The notes beneath the pieces are model-generated. The model made no database searches and was not told where the DNA came from. It was given only the letters and a program-made list of their open reading frames with translations. Position numbers and translations under genes: made by a program. A stretch of DNA of 64,000 bases from Rugalucina vietnamica (taxonomy: Eukaryota > Mollusca > Bivalvia > Lucinida > Lucinidae), in assembly GCA_964017185.1 (NCBI GenBank), contig OZ024870.1:27613621-27677620 (forward strand). The letters run 5' to 3'. Shown piece by piece: positions 10,976 through 23,869 of this stretch (its first letter is position 1; each line of letters opens with the position of its first letter).

Positions 10976-12413
10976 GATCAAGAACCACTACATACAACCT
11001 GTTATATCGACACCCTGTATTCTCAAGCTAATGTTATTGTTTACCCCTAGAAATGTTGATGATTTCGTACGTAAAATGACAATTAGCAGACGATTCTGAG
11101 AATAAAATGTCATTTTTCGATCATTTCTACACGATCTGTCCCTTTAAAAATACTTGAGGAATCTCACTCTTATCTTTATCCTATTGCACGTACTTTTTCC
11201 CCCGATTTACCGTTTTAGAAGACATAATAAAGGGAAACAAGACGCGGACGCTGTAAGCGGGCGCCCCAAGTTCGGCTCAGTACTAATTAGTTCTACGTTA
11301 TGTAAATATACCCAGGGAACATAAACTACCAAATTTAAAGCTTTTATTGTTCTCAGAAAGACTGTTTTTTCTGTTTTTCTGTTGTAGTTTTCGCACGTAG
11401 GTGTTATTGTATTTCCCTGCTAAGTTGTTGCTTCTCCAGTTAAAAAATAACAAATGATAAGGTTTTCTACTGTTGATAGTGATGTCTTTCTATATTTTAA
11501 AAAAAATGGGCGAGAATAAATCTTAACTGTCTTGCAGGAAATTGATGAAAGTAGAATGACTTTCCATTTATTTTCATTTTAGCTGTATATTGGGAATATT
11601 TTTATTTCTATTGTTATGATCCTACATGAGTTTATTTTTTAAAACCAACTGTGTGATTTTCGAACAGGCTAGACACAAACCGAACTGTACAAACATAGAT
11701 ATTGGCTAGATACTGGACATTTTAGATTTAGAAAATAGATCAATTGTACTATCCTAGACGGAATATTTCCATCGGTATTCCGTTAAACCTCTCCATACCG
11801 ACGGAAATGGGATATATTCAGCCCTTGGTCGAAAATGAAAATTCAGCAAAACTGTGTTATTCGAGCTTATGATAGCTCTTTTCTTGCATATATGATATAA
11901 ATTGTAAATATTCTACTTGTGAAAGTACGCAGAATCATAAAATACTTCCCTTTTGATATGAGAAATTGCAAATGTGTCTATAAATAGACCAGGAGAGGCT
12001 ACTGTAGAATTAGCGACTCAAAGTCGAAAATCGTTGGTTTTTCTGCATTAATTTGAATGTTTTAGGCAATTTTATGTGTTAACTGGAAGATCTCCGGCAC
12101 TGGTACAAATGCATAACAAAAATAATAGCAAAATAAAATAGCTGCAAGTCGCTTACGAAATCCACAGTCAGTTCGACACTGGTTTAAATGCAACCTATGC
12201 TAAGCTGTCAGGGAAGTGGAACGAGGTACCGAAATGGAACGAAATGACAGTAAGCCAGGTGATCTAGTACTATCCGTTTCGTCGCGTCAGGAATTGCCTT
12301 CTTATTTATTATGTCAAAATCAATGTAAATTACGGCGTTGTTTTAGTTGAAGGTGTATAACTAAAAGTTTTGTTCGGAAGATTACACAATTTCTTTAAAG
12401 ACTTAGCTCCTGC
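10976..12413. other. No gene recognised
   Basis: There is one imperfect inverted pair at about 11757-11810 (GGAATATTTCCATCGGTAT / ACCGACGGAAATGG). No open frame, RNA gene or repeat shared with the rest of the window was seen. Confidence 0.5.
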
Positions 12414-13700
12414 AAGGCCGTCGTCGGCGGTCCGGCCGGTCCGGCCATGGCCGGACCACATTTTTGGCCCGAAAATGGTTTCGGCCGGACCACAATTTTC
12501 GATTATTCGACCGAAAACGTGTTTGCCTTTTCTACTTTTTTTGAAGTGCGGTGGCCCAATTAATTGATATTAAGCGTGCTCAGTGAATCTGCCCGAGGGT
12601 GTGAAAGACGGTCGTTATGAAAACAATCACGAAAATGACACCTGTGTTAAAGACCGGTATTTCACATTATTGGATTTTGACGGATTATCGTTTGAAGCAG
12701 AGACATATACATATTCATCTTTATCTCAGTTTGAAGAGAAGGTGCACTGAAGTGTTCTTTAATTCGTTGTTAATAAAACTGTATGATTATCTGTAATCTT
12801 AGAACATTTTCTTTTAAAAAAAAAAGGTTAAGCTGTATTCCACAGTTGAAATTTCTACTTATTAAACTTTAATATATTTTAAAATATTTTTGTGCTGTTG
12901 GCGCCTTATGTATGTTTGCAAATTTTTAGTTAAGGTAACTGAGTGGCCACCTATTGGGAAAATAGCTGCTCATTCGGCTTACAAAATTTTTCATGGTAAA
13001 AATACCTGATTGTAAGTTTGGTTTTTTCCCACCTTGGTTTTTGGAGTGGGAGTCTTTTTCTGATTGCGCATTTTCCTGATCTTTGCCTACTTGTACTTTT
13101 TTTATTTCACAATAACCCAATCACTGTTTATAATTGCATTAAATCAACAATGCCGAAAAATCGTGTACGTATAAAATTTCGCATACATTATTTTTCTTCA
13201 AATTCCAAGATATGTTAAAACGTGCATGTTATTATTTTATCATGGAACCTTACTTCGAAACATTTTTTCACTTTCCTTGAAGGAGGTATTCTCATGGTGA
13301 GAATTGTAATGAAATTAACAAACTACTGATGTACGACTTTGAAAAGCATAATCGCTGGTTCCTAATCAACCGACGTCTTTCTAATTCCCTCAGCGCTCCT
13401 TCGGCAAGGCGAATCCTGTGAGTATGAGATTTCAGGGGTCAGATTTCAGGCCTCATAGTTTTCGACCAGTACGTGGCTTCATCACGTCTCCAAAATTGTC
13501 TCAAACTTCATTAAAATCGTTTCTACGGACGTCCGGAAATATAAATTTTCTCGGGGGAGATCCCCCGACCCCCCATCCTCACGATAGGGGGAAATGCCCC
13601 CTCTCGTTCTCTCCCCATATTCGTGCCTTTGGTACGAGTGAACGTATTTTACTTCTCATGGCCGGACCACTTTTCAAAAGCCGACGACGGCCCTGGTCCT
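12414..13700. mobile_element. GC-ended inverted-repeat element, possibly hAT-like
   Basis: The left end AAGGCCGTCGTCGGC (from about 12414) and the right end GCCGACGACGGCCCTGG (to about 13697) are inverted copies. Both arms then continue with GGTCCGGCC-type sequence, including a perfect 20-bp palindrome GGTCCGGCCATGGCCGGACC at 12438-12457. CAGGGC-type ends are typical of hAT transposons, but no clean 8-bp duplication is visible. No transposase frame was found. An inverted R-290 copy is nested at 12885-13105. Confidence 0.5.
12885..13105 (-). repeat. Dispersed repeat R-290, nested inverted copy
   Basis: In reverse complement it reads AAGTACAAGTAGGCAAAGATC and continues with CCCACTCCAAAAACC and GTAACTGAGTGGCCACC-type sequence, as in the other copies. 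It lies inside the GC-ended element at 12414-13700. Confidence 0.65.
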
Positions 13701-14261
13701 GAAGGAGCTATATTTTTTCAGAAGCTATATTGGTACAACTGTTTATTCGGTTAATGACCCCTAATGATCCTTAGATCAAAGGACTGTCATAATGAGGTAT
13801 TTATCACATCTCTGCAGGGAACAATAAAGAGACCCCTTAAGGATAATACCTTTAGTTCCACTATTTATTGGCTTAATGGCCCCTATTAACCTGTGCAATA
13901 AAACTGCCTCCTTCCGCAATTGATATTGATTCTTCCTGTTTTTGGCCCCTACCTATACGCAAATTTTACAGAATATAACATACTTTGAAAGCTTTACATG
14001 AAGTCGTTCTAGTCAACGCATTTAAGAATGCAAACATACGCCAAATCCAGAATCATCGTTAGATTCGACAGAATAATTACAGAGCTATGGGCATTTGAAT
14101 GCTTGCTAGTGCAGACCGTTGTTCCAAGTTTACAAGTCGGTGTTTTTAAACAAAATCGCCGCGTAAATAGGTACCACGCTAAAATGCGACGCAGCAAAAT
14201 AGACATCGATCGAATTGCGCATTTCAAAACGAGTATTTTGATAAAATTTGAGCATAAAAAA
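13701..14261. other. No gene recognised
   Basis: AT-rich sequence. It contains a weak internal repetition (TTATTCGGTTAATGACCCCT near 13742 and TTATTGGCTTAATGGCCCCT near 13864). The open frames on both strands have no recognisable family. Confidence 0.5.
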
Positions 14262-14445
14262 GTACAAATAGGCAATGATCAGGAAATGGCGCAATCAGAA
14301 AGAAATTCCCTCTCCATAAACCAAGGGGTGGGAAAAAACTAAAATGACACTTAAGTACTTATACCATGAAAACATGTCGTAAGCCGAGTGAGCAGTTATT
14401 CTCCAAAAGGCGGCCACTCAGTTACCCGAACTGAACTAAAAATAT
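14262..14445 (+). repeat. Dispersed repeat R-290, plus-strand copy
   Basis: It starts AAAAGTACAAATAGGCAATG and ends CCCGAACTGAACTAAAAATA. It lies directly before the start of a family II element. Confidence 0.65.
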
Positions 14446-14949
14446 GATAAGAGCTGTCGCAGGACAGCGTGCTCGACTGCTTCTGACCTTTGTCAAACAT
14501 AAGGCCAAACCCGACCAGTAACCCAAAGAATTATGCTCATACATCTTTTTGCATTGATGCAATAAGGCAAACTCACTGAACCATGAAAGTTAACTGTAAC
14601 TACCTAAGATTTAAAGGTCTCACTCATATTGTGAAAGAAGTGTGTTCATATACCAACTGAGTGCCAAGACACAAGGCAAAATGACTGAACCATGAAATAA
14701 GGTCACACTGACCTATAAGTATTTCAGGGTCAAAGGTCTAGTGATACTTACTCATAATGTGAAAGAAATATGATCATATACAGAGTTCTCACTAGGATTT
14801 TGAAAACAGGATTCTAAGTTGGAGTCAGAAATGAAAACTTGGAGTTTGACCAAGAAAACTTGGGAGTTTTACCTTATAAATATATTTCAATAACTTTTTT
14901 CTCAACTAGGATTCCACCTAAAATTTGTACATCCTATAAACAAAACACC

Positions 14950-14967
14950 AAAAAAAAAAAAAAAAAA

Positions 14968-15009
<42 letters not shown>
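14950..15009. repeat. Adjacent poly-A and poly-T tracts
   Basis: A run of over 20 A bases is followed at once by about 39 T bases, making an A/T palindrome. It could be a hairpin, two abutting poly-A tails in opposite orientation, or an assembly join. Confidence 0.75.
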
Positions 15010-15014
<5 letters not shown>

Positions 15015-15725
15015 AGCCAATACTTGTTTTTCCAGACGTCGCAAAATAATTGATAAGATTCTGTCAACTTTACTGAAGTTGAAGCAGCCAAAATTTATAA
15101 ATGAGTGTTTTTTTTATCACACATGAAGGCAATTCAGGCCAATACTGATGCCAGAGACTGCTCTATAAAAAAATATGCCTGTGTTTTAAGGGGACCGATG
15201 TAATGTCATAAGTTTTCGTGGCGGTAGAAAGGTGGGTTTTTTTCTCTTCTTTTCTGCCAATTTCTCATTCGGAATTTCTTAAAGGCAATTGAAATTGTGA
15301 TACATTCTCTCATTCAGAGAATTTCTATGCAAATAGGGTTGGAAATGAATGCAAAAAACACAAATCGCACCAGAAAACGATCTCTCCATTGTGTACATTG
15401 TTCCGATTCCGTAGCGAGTTTTCATACCGAAATTACGACGAACATATAGATCTGCGAACACTTTCTTCAATGATCGCTAATAATATTTTTCAACAAAATC
15501 TTGTTTTCCTATCATCCCTTTGTGTAGATAAGGACCTGACAATAAACATCCATTGAATCGACACAAATTTGTGATCCGTGAAAATTGACCTGTCAATCTC
15601 CATCAACAAAAACTTGATTGTCAGTTTACTGCGCTCTGATTGGATAAGGGCACAATTAGTTCACGCCTACTTGCTTCCCCACATCAGTGGCACGTGTCAG
15701 TCACTTGCTTGATCTTTGAACAATG
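15010..15725. other. Non-repetitive insert inside the family II array, no gene seen
   Basis: The sequence does not match the 130-bp units. No protein-like frame is visible on either strand, and I see no defined ends other than the poly-A/poly-T join at its left side. Confidence 0.4.
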
Positions 15726-17395
15726 TCTTGCGGCTATTCTGCCCATTCAGTGTTGAGATATAAAGCAAAATCACTGAACCACGAAATTAGGTCACAGTAA
15801 CCTATAAGTATGTTTGGGTTAAAGGTCTGGTCATACTCATTCATAATCAGAAAGAAGTATGAAAAAATACCAACTGAGTGTCGAGATATAAGGCAAAATC
15901 ACTGAACCGTGAAATTAGGTCACAGTGACCCAGGAATACTTCATGGTCAAAGGTCTTGTCATACTCGTACATATCGTGAAAAAAAAATGTTCATATACCA
16001 ATTGAGTGCCGAGATATAAAGGAAAATCACTGAACCGTGAAATTAGGTCATATTGTATTAGGACTACTTTAGGGTCAAAGGTCTTGTCATACGCAAACAC
16101 AGTGTGAAAGATGTTTGTTCATAAACCACTTGAGTGCCGAGATATAAGGCAAAGTCACTGAACCGTGAAATTATCACTGAACTGTGAAATTAGGTCACAG
16201 TGACCTAAGACTACTTCAGGGTCAAAGGTCTTGTCATACGCAAACATAGTTTGAAAGAAGTTTGTTCATTAACCATTTGAGTACCGAGATATAAGGCAAA
16301 ATCACTGAACCGTGAAATTAGGTCACAGTGACCTAGGACTACTTCAGGGTCAAAGGTCTTGTCATACGCAAACATACTTTGAAAGAAATTTGTTCATTAA
16401 CCATTTGAGTACCGAGATATAAGGCAAAATCACTGAACCATGAAATTAGGTCACAGTGACCTATAAGTATATTGGGGTCAAAGGTCTGGTCATACTCACT
16501 CATTATCTGAAAAAAGTATGAAAATAGACTAATTGAGTGTCAAGATATAAGGCAAAATCACTGAACCATGAAATTAGGTCACAGTGACCTATAAGTATAT
16601 TGGGGTCAAAGGCCTGGTCGTACTCACTCATAATCTGAAAGAAGTAAGAAAATATACTAATTGAGTGTCAAGATATATGGCAAAATCACTGAACCATGGA
16701 AAGTAGGTCAACCGACCCTTACCGTCATGACACACAAGTCAGTGTCACAAAGTCAAAAGATGAATGACCAACCATCTTCCTAAGTTGTTCCTATTAAGAA
16801 GTAAAAAGAAAAAAATTCGGGGAGTTCTAGATTTTGACCTCTAGCCCTGCCCCCCTGACTCCGACCCAGAGGTCCGATGTCATGGAACCTAAAGTGTATG
16901 AAGTATGAATGCTTTATGATAAGTTGTTGTCAAGATATGGACTCCTTGTAAAAGTTACACAGCAGTACATCTATATTTTACAGACTGAAAAAAAGTATGA
17001 ATGAGTGTCAAGATATAAGGCAAAATCACTGAACTGTGAAATTAGGTCACAATGACCTAGGACTACTTCAGGGTCAAAGGTCTTGTCATACGCAAACATA
17101 CTTAGAAAGAAATTTGTTCATAAACCATTTGAGTACCGAGATATAAGGCAAAATCACTGAACCGTAAAATTAGGTCCCAGTGACCTATAAGTATACTGGG
17201 GTCAAAGCTCTGGTCATACTCATAATCTGAAAAAAGTATGAAAATATACTAATTGAGTGTCAAGATATAAGGCAAAATCACTGAACCATGGAAAGTAGGT
17301 CAACCGACCCTTACCGTCATGACACACAAGTCAGTGTCACAAAGTCAAAAGATGAATGACCAACCATCTTCCTAAGTTGTTTCTATTAAGGACAT

Positions 17396-17865
17396 ACAGA
17401 CGTCAATGACACTATTTTTTGCTCTTTTTTCAAAACTGATAGATTATAATTGCATTAAGTACATTCTATATCATGTGCAAAAATGAAAATCATATCTTTG
17501 TCAGAAATGCTAGAATTTGATAAAATTTCCAAAGTAACTGTAAAATGTGGATAAGTTTGTTCTATCAATTTACCCCTGATTGCCAATGGCCAATTGATTT
17601 CATGCACTATAAAGATTTTTCTGTACCAGGTAGCTGAATGGGCCAGTAGGCTATTAATCAACTTAGACAAGAACTGAAACCTGTGTTAGTTCTTGCACAA
17701 GACATAAAAAAAAATAAAATAAAATAAAGATGAGCTGTGTTTCTGCTGCAAAGTTTAGGACTTTGTTTTACACTTTTAAACATCCCTATAATTAGAAACT
17801 GGTTAGTTTGTGTATCTGTTAAATGGCCTAGACACCTGTTTTTCTCACAGTGGAGCATTGTTCTT
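17396..17865. other. No gene recognised
   Basis: AT-rich sequence with weak open frames on the minus strand that have no domain. Confidence 0.5.
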
Positions 17866-18104
17866 GACCCGCGTCATGAGAAAATTTGAATTTTGCCTAT
17901 ATATACGAAAACAAAGGCGGAGATCATCTGTGCAGTAACTGCACAGCTGATCAGCGTCTTTGTTTTAGCTACACGGAAAGTACAATTTCTCTTCTTCCGA
18001 GATCCGAAACTTCAAGCTTCTAACCATGTCCTGTAGCTGTACAGGCCGGTTTGTGTTGGACCTGGTCCGAAACCCTGAAGATCGGTTTTCTCGTGGCGCG
18101 GCTG
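17866..18104. mobile_element. GAGCCGCG-type MITE, diverged copy
   Basis: The ends are GACCCGCGTCATGAGAAAA and TTTTCTCGTGGCGCGGCT. The core palindrome is CAAAGGCGGAGATCATCTGT... ...AGCTGATCAGCGTCTTTG. It belongs to the family described at 39638-39872. Confidence 0.75.
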
Positions 18105-19480
18105 AATTATGGTATGTACAAAGGCTCTTTTTGAGGTTGATAACTGACAATGAATCTTATATGCATCTTTTGGCTTGTTTGCCCTTCATATATTGATAAG
18201 AAAACCATTGTCCACTAATTTAGCAGTTATACTGCAGACCATGTTATAAACCAATCCAGGTATTATCGTAGAGCTATTAAATTATAATGGTCAAAGAGGT
18301 CTGTATGTAATTATGATATAAGACATATGTATCTTAGATCTATTAGAGCATCATTTTATTTTAGCTTGCAATATAGTACATGAAGCATAAGCAAAGTTAG
18401 AGTGGTTTATGATATTTTTTCATATTTTGCTCAAAAACATTATTGTGGGTATGCGTAAGAGTGGAAACTCTAAGTCATGGTTTGCATCCAACCTCTCGGG
18501 TTTGGATGTGCATAGGTTTTCCCAAGGCAAAAGCTAACATCAGACATACTGAAGACAATAAAAAAGCAATAAACTTGCCCCAATCCATTCATTTCCAGTT
18601 GATTTTCCACATCCATCATTAAGTGATAGCAGATTATGCCTCCCTTTTGAAGATTTCCTGGAGAATGTTCCACTACTTAGGGCAGGTCATTAACTAATGA
18701 CCGTGAAATGTATTCATGGCTGGAGATCAGGCTATTGGTTAAAATAAACAATATTTTCATAATTTTGGCCTACTATGATAAAGCAGACCAGCCCAAAAGG
18801 TGTGTAGCAAAGTCTCCCAGAGTGCTGATTGGATGTGTGTAGATGCCATGTTCTAGAATCTACCTATTCAAGAGGATTACAGACATTTTGTATCATCAAA
18901 CAGTTTTAAGATTTATCTGACAATTAGATTTTTAAAAGAACTTCGATTTCAAAGTGGTATAACTCTTTTATTTATGGACAGATCTACATAATATTTGGTG
19001 GGTGGGTGGTTTGAAGTATGACAAAGATAAATGTACCACAGATTTGCTTAATTTTGAATGGTTCTTGATCCATCAATGATTTTGTTAGGGTTGACAAATT
19101 AATTATGAACTGATGACAAAATGTGCTGTATTTCTGCTTTGAGACATTATTTCGAAATTCCCTGATACATTATTGTAGACCTCTATCAACTGATGGCTAT
19201 CACAGAAAAAGGTACCTCTAACTCAAAAACTTAAATAGTAGATGCAAATAAACTGCAAAAAGACAATTAAAACTGTCTCATTGTGTCAACTAAAGGCTAT
19301 AAAACATTCTAAACACATACATATATCAGTGGAAAGAACATCTTCTCTTCTTTCAGGTGACATGCAGATTATGCTTGTAACATTTTCCTAAGGTAGGCTA
19401 AATGCCTTTCAAAGATAACTACTATCAAATTATCAATATTTTAGCCATAGGATTGTATGTCCTTAAGAAATAAAAAGACC
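18105..19480. other. No gene recognised
   Basis: AT-rich sequence without a convincing frame. A short stretch at about 18413-18462 (TTTTGCTCAAAAACAT... TGTGGGTA) resembles one arm of the palindromic elements at 38138 and 52726. Confidence 0.5.
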
Positions 19481-19950
19481 AGAGGACCAATGGTCCTGTA
19501 AACGCTCACCTGAGTCCTGAGATATATACCAATAAACTTGTTTGACTAGAATGGTAATATACATGTATATAACCCCAGGGCAGGGTCAGAGCAACCTCTG
19601 GAGTCAATTTCCCTTTTAAATCATAAAGATTTAGTCCATTTGCCAATTTAATGCAAGTTTTGCCCTTCAAATGACATTGTAACAATTTTCCCCATTCAAA
19701 TGCATGGGAAACCTAAGTTGACCTTACCATAAGATAGGTCAAGGTCATCCAAGGGTCATGATTTATATAAACTTTGTAGAGCTCCATTGCCTGATGCTTC
19801 ATGCCAAGTTGAAGAATCATAGGCCTTCTGGTTCTGGAGAAGAAGATTTTTAAAGGTTTATGCTATTTATAGCCATGGCGGCCATCTTGGTCATGTGACC
19901 TTGACCATTTATATACACTTCCATTCGCATTTCCTAACAATGCTCCTCAT
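19481..19950 (+). mobile_element. Family I element, single-unit fragment
   Basis: It starts CCAGAGGACCAATGGTCCTG and GCTCACCTGAG like the full copy at 21058. It contains one unit with GCCATGGCGGCCATCTTGG and breaks off near 19950. No terminal hairpin follows. Confidence 0.7.
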
Positions 19951-20335
19951 AGTCCGGCATAAACCCAAGATGACCGTGCAATAGCGTCTATAGAAAATGT
20001 TTTTGCAGAAATAAGTTGGTATGGGTATCCTAATTTGAAATCCGGATGATGCCAGATTGGCATCCTTGGGCAATTCAAGATGGCCGCCAAAATCCAATAT
20101 GGCCGACAAAAGAAGGGTTTTTGATAGAATTTCATACAGATATCTGATGAAATGCTAATTGCTTGCCTTAAAATTTGAGAAAAAAATAAAATTTAGGCTT
20201 TTTCATCAAAATGCAACAAAATGAAAATAAACAAATCAAGATGGCCATCAAAATCCAAGATGGCTGACCAAATAAGGGATTTTAATAGAAGTTCTTACAT
20301 GCATATGATGAAATGTTAAACTAGAAACAGTGCCT
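19951..20335. repeat. Degenerate array with CAAGATGGCCGCCAAAATCC units
   Basis: Two or three imperfect units with AAGATGGCC(G/A)(C/T)CAAAATCCAA and a following TGGC(C/T)GAC(A/C)AAA(G/T)AAGG occur near 20078 and 20237. I see no coding role. Confidence 0.5.
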
Positions 20336-21057
20336 TGAGAGGCACGTATACCCCCGGCTGATAGCCACCAAGCCCCCCTTCCCTACCCCCTACCTAAGCA
20401 ATCCGGTACATGCTCACCCCTGACATTGAACCTCACATCACCAACGAAAAACAGTACCCTTATCAAGTACATTTTAGAAACCACCAAGCCCCCTTCCCTA
20501 CCCCCTACCTAAACAACCCGGCACATGCTCACCCCTGACATTGAACCTCACATCACCAACGAAAGACAGCACCCTCATCAAGTACATTTTAGAAATAAGC
20601 AGTGTAAAGTACTTTACATACAAACATGGGGAAGTGTAGTTTTAGAATGACATATCTATTTTAGAGCGGTATACAGAGCTGACGTGTATACCCAATCTAG
20701 GACATAAGCGCGGACATTTTGGGTCAGGTCCTCAGTCCTAGATTGAAATGAAATTAGAATGTCATTCTTAAAAAAAAAAAAAAAAACAAGATGTCCTAGA
20801 TTTTGACCTCTAGCCCCACCCCCAGCATGTACCCTAGTGTCTAATGTCATTAGAAACAAGGCAAACCTTATAGAGTACCAATGGGGCAATTCTTAACATG
20901 ATAGTAAAAAAAAGTACAGAAAATAAAATTATTAAAGAAGTTCTAGATTTTGACCTCTAGCCCCACCCCCAGCATGTACCCTAGTGTCTAATGTCATTAG
21001 AAACAAGGCAAACCTTATAGAGTACCTATGGGGCAATTCTTAACATGATAGTAAAAC
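20336..21057 (+). mobile_element. Tandem-repeat element starting AGAAACAGTGCCTTGAG
   Basis: It begins with the small hairpin GTGCCTTGAGAGGCAC followed by GTATACCCCCGGC. Two internal repeats follow: a block with CCTGACATTGAACCTCACATC (twice, about 120 bp apart) and a block with GATTTTGACCTCTAGCCCC (20795 and 20948, about 150 bp apart). It is cut at 21057 by a family I element that entered its A-rich segment. It is probably a fourth family of the same general design, with its 3' end not visible here. Confidence 0.6.
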
Positions 21058-23040
21058 CAGAGGACCAATGGTCCTGTAAACGCTCACCTGAGACCTGAGA
21101 TATATACCAATAAACTTGTTTGACTAGAATGGTAATATACATGTATATAACCCCAGGGCAGGGTCAGAGCAACGTCTGGAGTCAATTTCTTTTTTAAATC
21201 ATAAAGATTCATGATCAGTCCATTTGCCAATTTATTGCAAGTTTTGCCCTTCAAATGACATTGTAACAATTTTCTCCATTCAAATGCATGGGCAACCTAA
21301 GTTGACCTTGCCGTAAAAAAGGTCAAGGTCATCTCAGGGTCATGATTTAAACAAACTTTGTAGAGCTCCATTGCTTGATGCTTCATGCCAAGTTTCAAAA
21401 TTATAGGCCTTCTGGTTCTGGAGAAGAAGATTTTTAAAGGTTTTTGCTATTTATAGCCATGGCGGCCATCTTGGTCACGTGACCTTGACCAACTTGACAA
21501 ACTTTCATTTACCCTTCCTAAGAATTCTCCTCATAAAGTTTGGCTTTGATTGGCCAAGCGGTTTCAGAGAAGAAGATGTTTGAACATTATGGTCATACAC
21601 ATGTATAAAGCCCCTGGGCAGGGGCAGACAACCCTCTGGGCCAAAAACATTTTCATAAACATGAATATTCTGTCCATTTTCTCATTCCTAGCAAGTTTTT
21701 GCCATTAATTGACATTTTCTTATTTTTTCCCATTCAATTGCATGGGCGGCCTAAGTTGACCTTGCTGTAAAAAAGGTCAAGGTCATCCCAGGGTCACGAT
21801 TTATATAAACTTTGTAGAGCTCCATTGCCTGATGCTTCATGCCAAGTTTCAAAATCATAGGCCTTCTGGTTCTGGAGAAGAAGATTTTTAAAGGTTTTTG
21901 CTATTTATAGCCATGGCGGCCATCTTGATCATGTGACCTTGACCATTTATATAGACTTTCATTCACTCTTCCTAAGAATGCTCCACATAAAGTTTCGCTT
22001 TGATTGGCCGAGCGGTTTCAGAGAAAAAGATGTTTGAATAATTTGGTCATACACATGTATATTGCCCCGGGGTGGGGGCAGACAGACCCCTGGGGTCCAA
22101 ATTTTTTCAGAATCATCAATCATAAGTCCATTTGCCCATTTCCTGCAAGTTTTTCTCTACAAATGACATTTTAACACTTTTCCCCATTCAAATGCATGAG
22201 CGACCTATGTTGACCTTGCCGTAAAATAGGTCAAGGTCATCCCAGGGTCATGATTTATATAAACTTTGTAGAGCTCCAGTCACTGATGCTTCACACCAAG
22301 TTTCAAAATCATTGGCCTTCTGGTTCTGGAGAAGAAGATTTTTAAAGGTTTTTTCTATTTATAGCCATGGCGGCCATCTTGATCATGTGACCTTGACCAT
22401 TTATATAAACTTTCTTTCCCCCTTCCCAAGGATGCTCCACATGAAGTTTGGCTTTGATTGGCCTAGCGGTTTCACGGGAGAAGATGTTTGAATATTATGG
22501 TCATATACATGTATATAGCCCCAGGGCAGGGGCAGACAACCCCCCAGGGGCTAAAATTTTCCATTAACATTAATCTTCTGTCCATTTGCCTATTCCCAGT
22601 AAGTTTTACCCATTAAATAGCATTTTACCATTTTTTCCCATTCAAATGCATTGGCGACCTAAGTTGACCTTGCCATAAAATAGGTCAAGGTCATCCTAGG
22701 GTCATGATTTATATAAACTATGATGGGCCCGCGTCCCCGATGCTACATACCAAGTTTCGTGGAAATCGGCCCACTGGTTCTGGAGAAGAAGATTTTTAAA
22801 GGTTTTTTGCTATTTATAGCCATGGCGGCCATCTTGGTCATGTGACCTGGACCATTTATATAAACTTTCGTTCCCCCTTCCTAAGGATGCTCCACATGAA
22901 GTTTGGCTTTGATTGGCCAAGTGGTTTCAGAGGAGAAGATCTTTGAAAATGGTGGACGACGGACGACGGACGACGGACGGACGCCGGAGCATGGGTATAC
23001 TATAAGCTCACCTGTGAGCCTTCGGCTCAGGTGAGCTAAA
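21058..23040 (+). mobile_element. Family I dispersed tandem-repeat element, complete copy
   Basis: The 5' end has AGGACCAATGGTCCT (a small hairpin at 21061-21075) and then GCTCACCTGAG. Four units of about 455 bp follow, each with GCCATGGCGGCCATCTTG (near 21460, 21910, 22365 and 22819). A GAC/GGAC microsatellite lies at about 22954-22983. The terminal hairpin AGCTCACCTGTGAGCC... ...CTCAGGTGAGCT at 23005-23037 is followed by AAAAAAAAA. The 5' GCTCACCTGAG and the 3' CTCAGGTGAGC are inverted copies. It appears inserted into A-rich runs on both sides. No protein is encoded, so any mobility would depend on another element. Confidence 0.8.
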
Positions 23041-23838
23041 AAAAAAATCGGGGAGTTCTAGATTTTGACCTCTAGCCCCCCCCCCCCCTGACTCCGACCC
23101 AGAGGTCCGATGTCATGGAACCTAAAGTGTATGAAGTATGAATGCTTTATGATAAGTTGTTGTCAAGATATGGACTCCTTGTAAAAGTTACACAGCAGTA
23201 CATCTATTTTTTACAGTGTTCTAGTTTTTAACTTCCAGCCCCTCCCCCAGGCATGGACCCAGAGATAAGATGCCATGAAATGAAACTCAACCCTACAGGG
23301 TACCTATGGTCCGAGTATGCAACCCCTTTGATAAAAAGTTTTCAAGATATAGACTTCTAGAATACTATATCACAGAAAAGCCACTATTATTAATGGTGTT
23401 CTAGATTTTAACCTCTAGCCCCAGCCCCTGGCAGGGACCCAGGGATCTGATGCCATGGAATGAAAGCCGACCCTACAGGGTGTCAATGGCCCAAGTATCA
23501 ATGCTTTCTGATGAGTGGTTGTCAAGATATGGACTTCTAGAAAACTTTAACACAAGAATTGCCATTTTTGAAGGTGTTCTAGATTTTAACCTCCAGCCCC
23601 ACCCCCTGGCCTGGACCCAGCGGTCCGATGCCATGGAATGAAAGCTAACCCTACAGGGTATCTATGGTCCAAGTATGAATGCTTTCTGATGAGTGGTTGT
23701 CAAGATATGGACTTCTAGAAAACTTTAACGCAAGTGTGACGCGCACGGGAACGGGAACGGGAACGCACACGGGAACGGGAACGTGGACGACCGGGGTGAC
23801 TGCAATAGCTCTATGCACTTCGTGCAGTCGAGCTAAAA
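23041..23838 (+). mobile_element. Family II element, 3' part with terminal hairpin
   Basis: Four units of about 175 bp begin GTTCTAGATTTTGACCTC or a variant (near 23054, 23218, 23398 and 23575). They are followed by a GGGAACG microsatellite (23746-23790). The terminal hairpin GACTGCAATAGC...GTGCAGTC at 23798-23829 is followed by GAGCTAAAA. The 3' GCAGTCGAGC is the complement of the 5' GCTCGACTGC at 14449, which ties the 130-bp and 175-bp unit arrays to one family. Confidence 0.75.
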
Positions 23839-23869
23839 ATGTCCAAAAAATTCCACTGAAAATTTTTAT

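Larger units (their letters stand above)
14449..17395 (+). mobile_element. Family II dispersed tandem-repeat element, 5' part
   Basis: The 5' end has AAGAGCTGTCGCAGGACAGC followed by GTGCTCGACTGC. About 130-bp units follow, recognisable by GGCAAAATCACTGAACC, GAAATTAGGTCACAGTGACC and GGGTCAAAGGTCTTGTCATAC. They run at 14570-14800 and from 15730 to 16720, with more at 16990-17310. One unit of the second type (GTTCTAGATTTTGACCTC) is at about 16825-16990. A block starting CCGTCATGACACACAAGTCAG occurs twice (16720-16800, 17310-17390). The stretch 14810-15725 does not match the units and looks inserted. No protein is encoded. Confidence 0.75.

Noticed and set aside
12370..13702. Open frames rich in Pro/Arg (12370-12567, 13418-13702)
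   Set aside because: They run through the GC-rich terminal repeats of a mobile element and have no protein-like conservation to point to.
14839..15126. Open frame of 95 codons with Lys and Phe runs
   Set aside because: It is generated by the poly-A/poly-T tracts.
15730..17310. CRISPR-like impression from regular 130-bp periodicity
   Set aside because: The whole unit is repeated with no unique spacers, and the DNA is eukaryotic. It is a tandem-repeat array.
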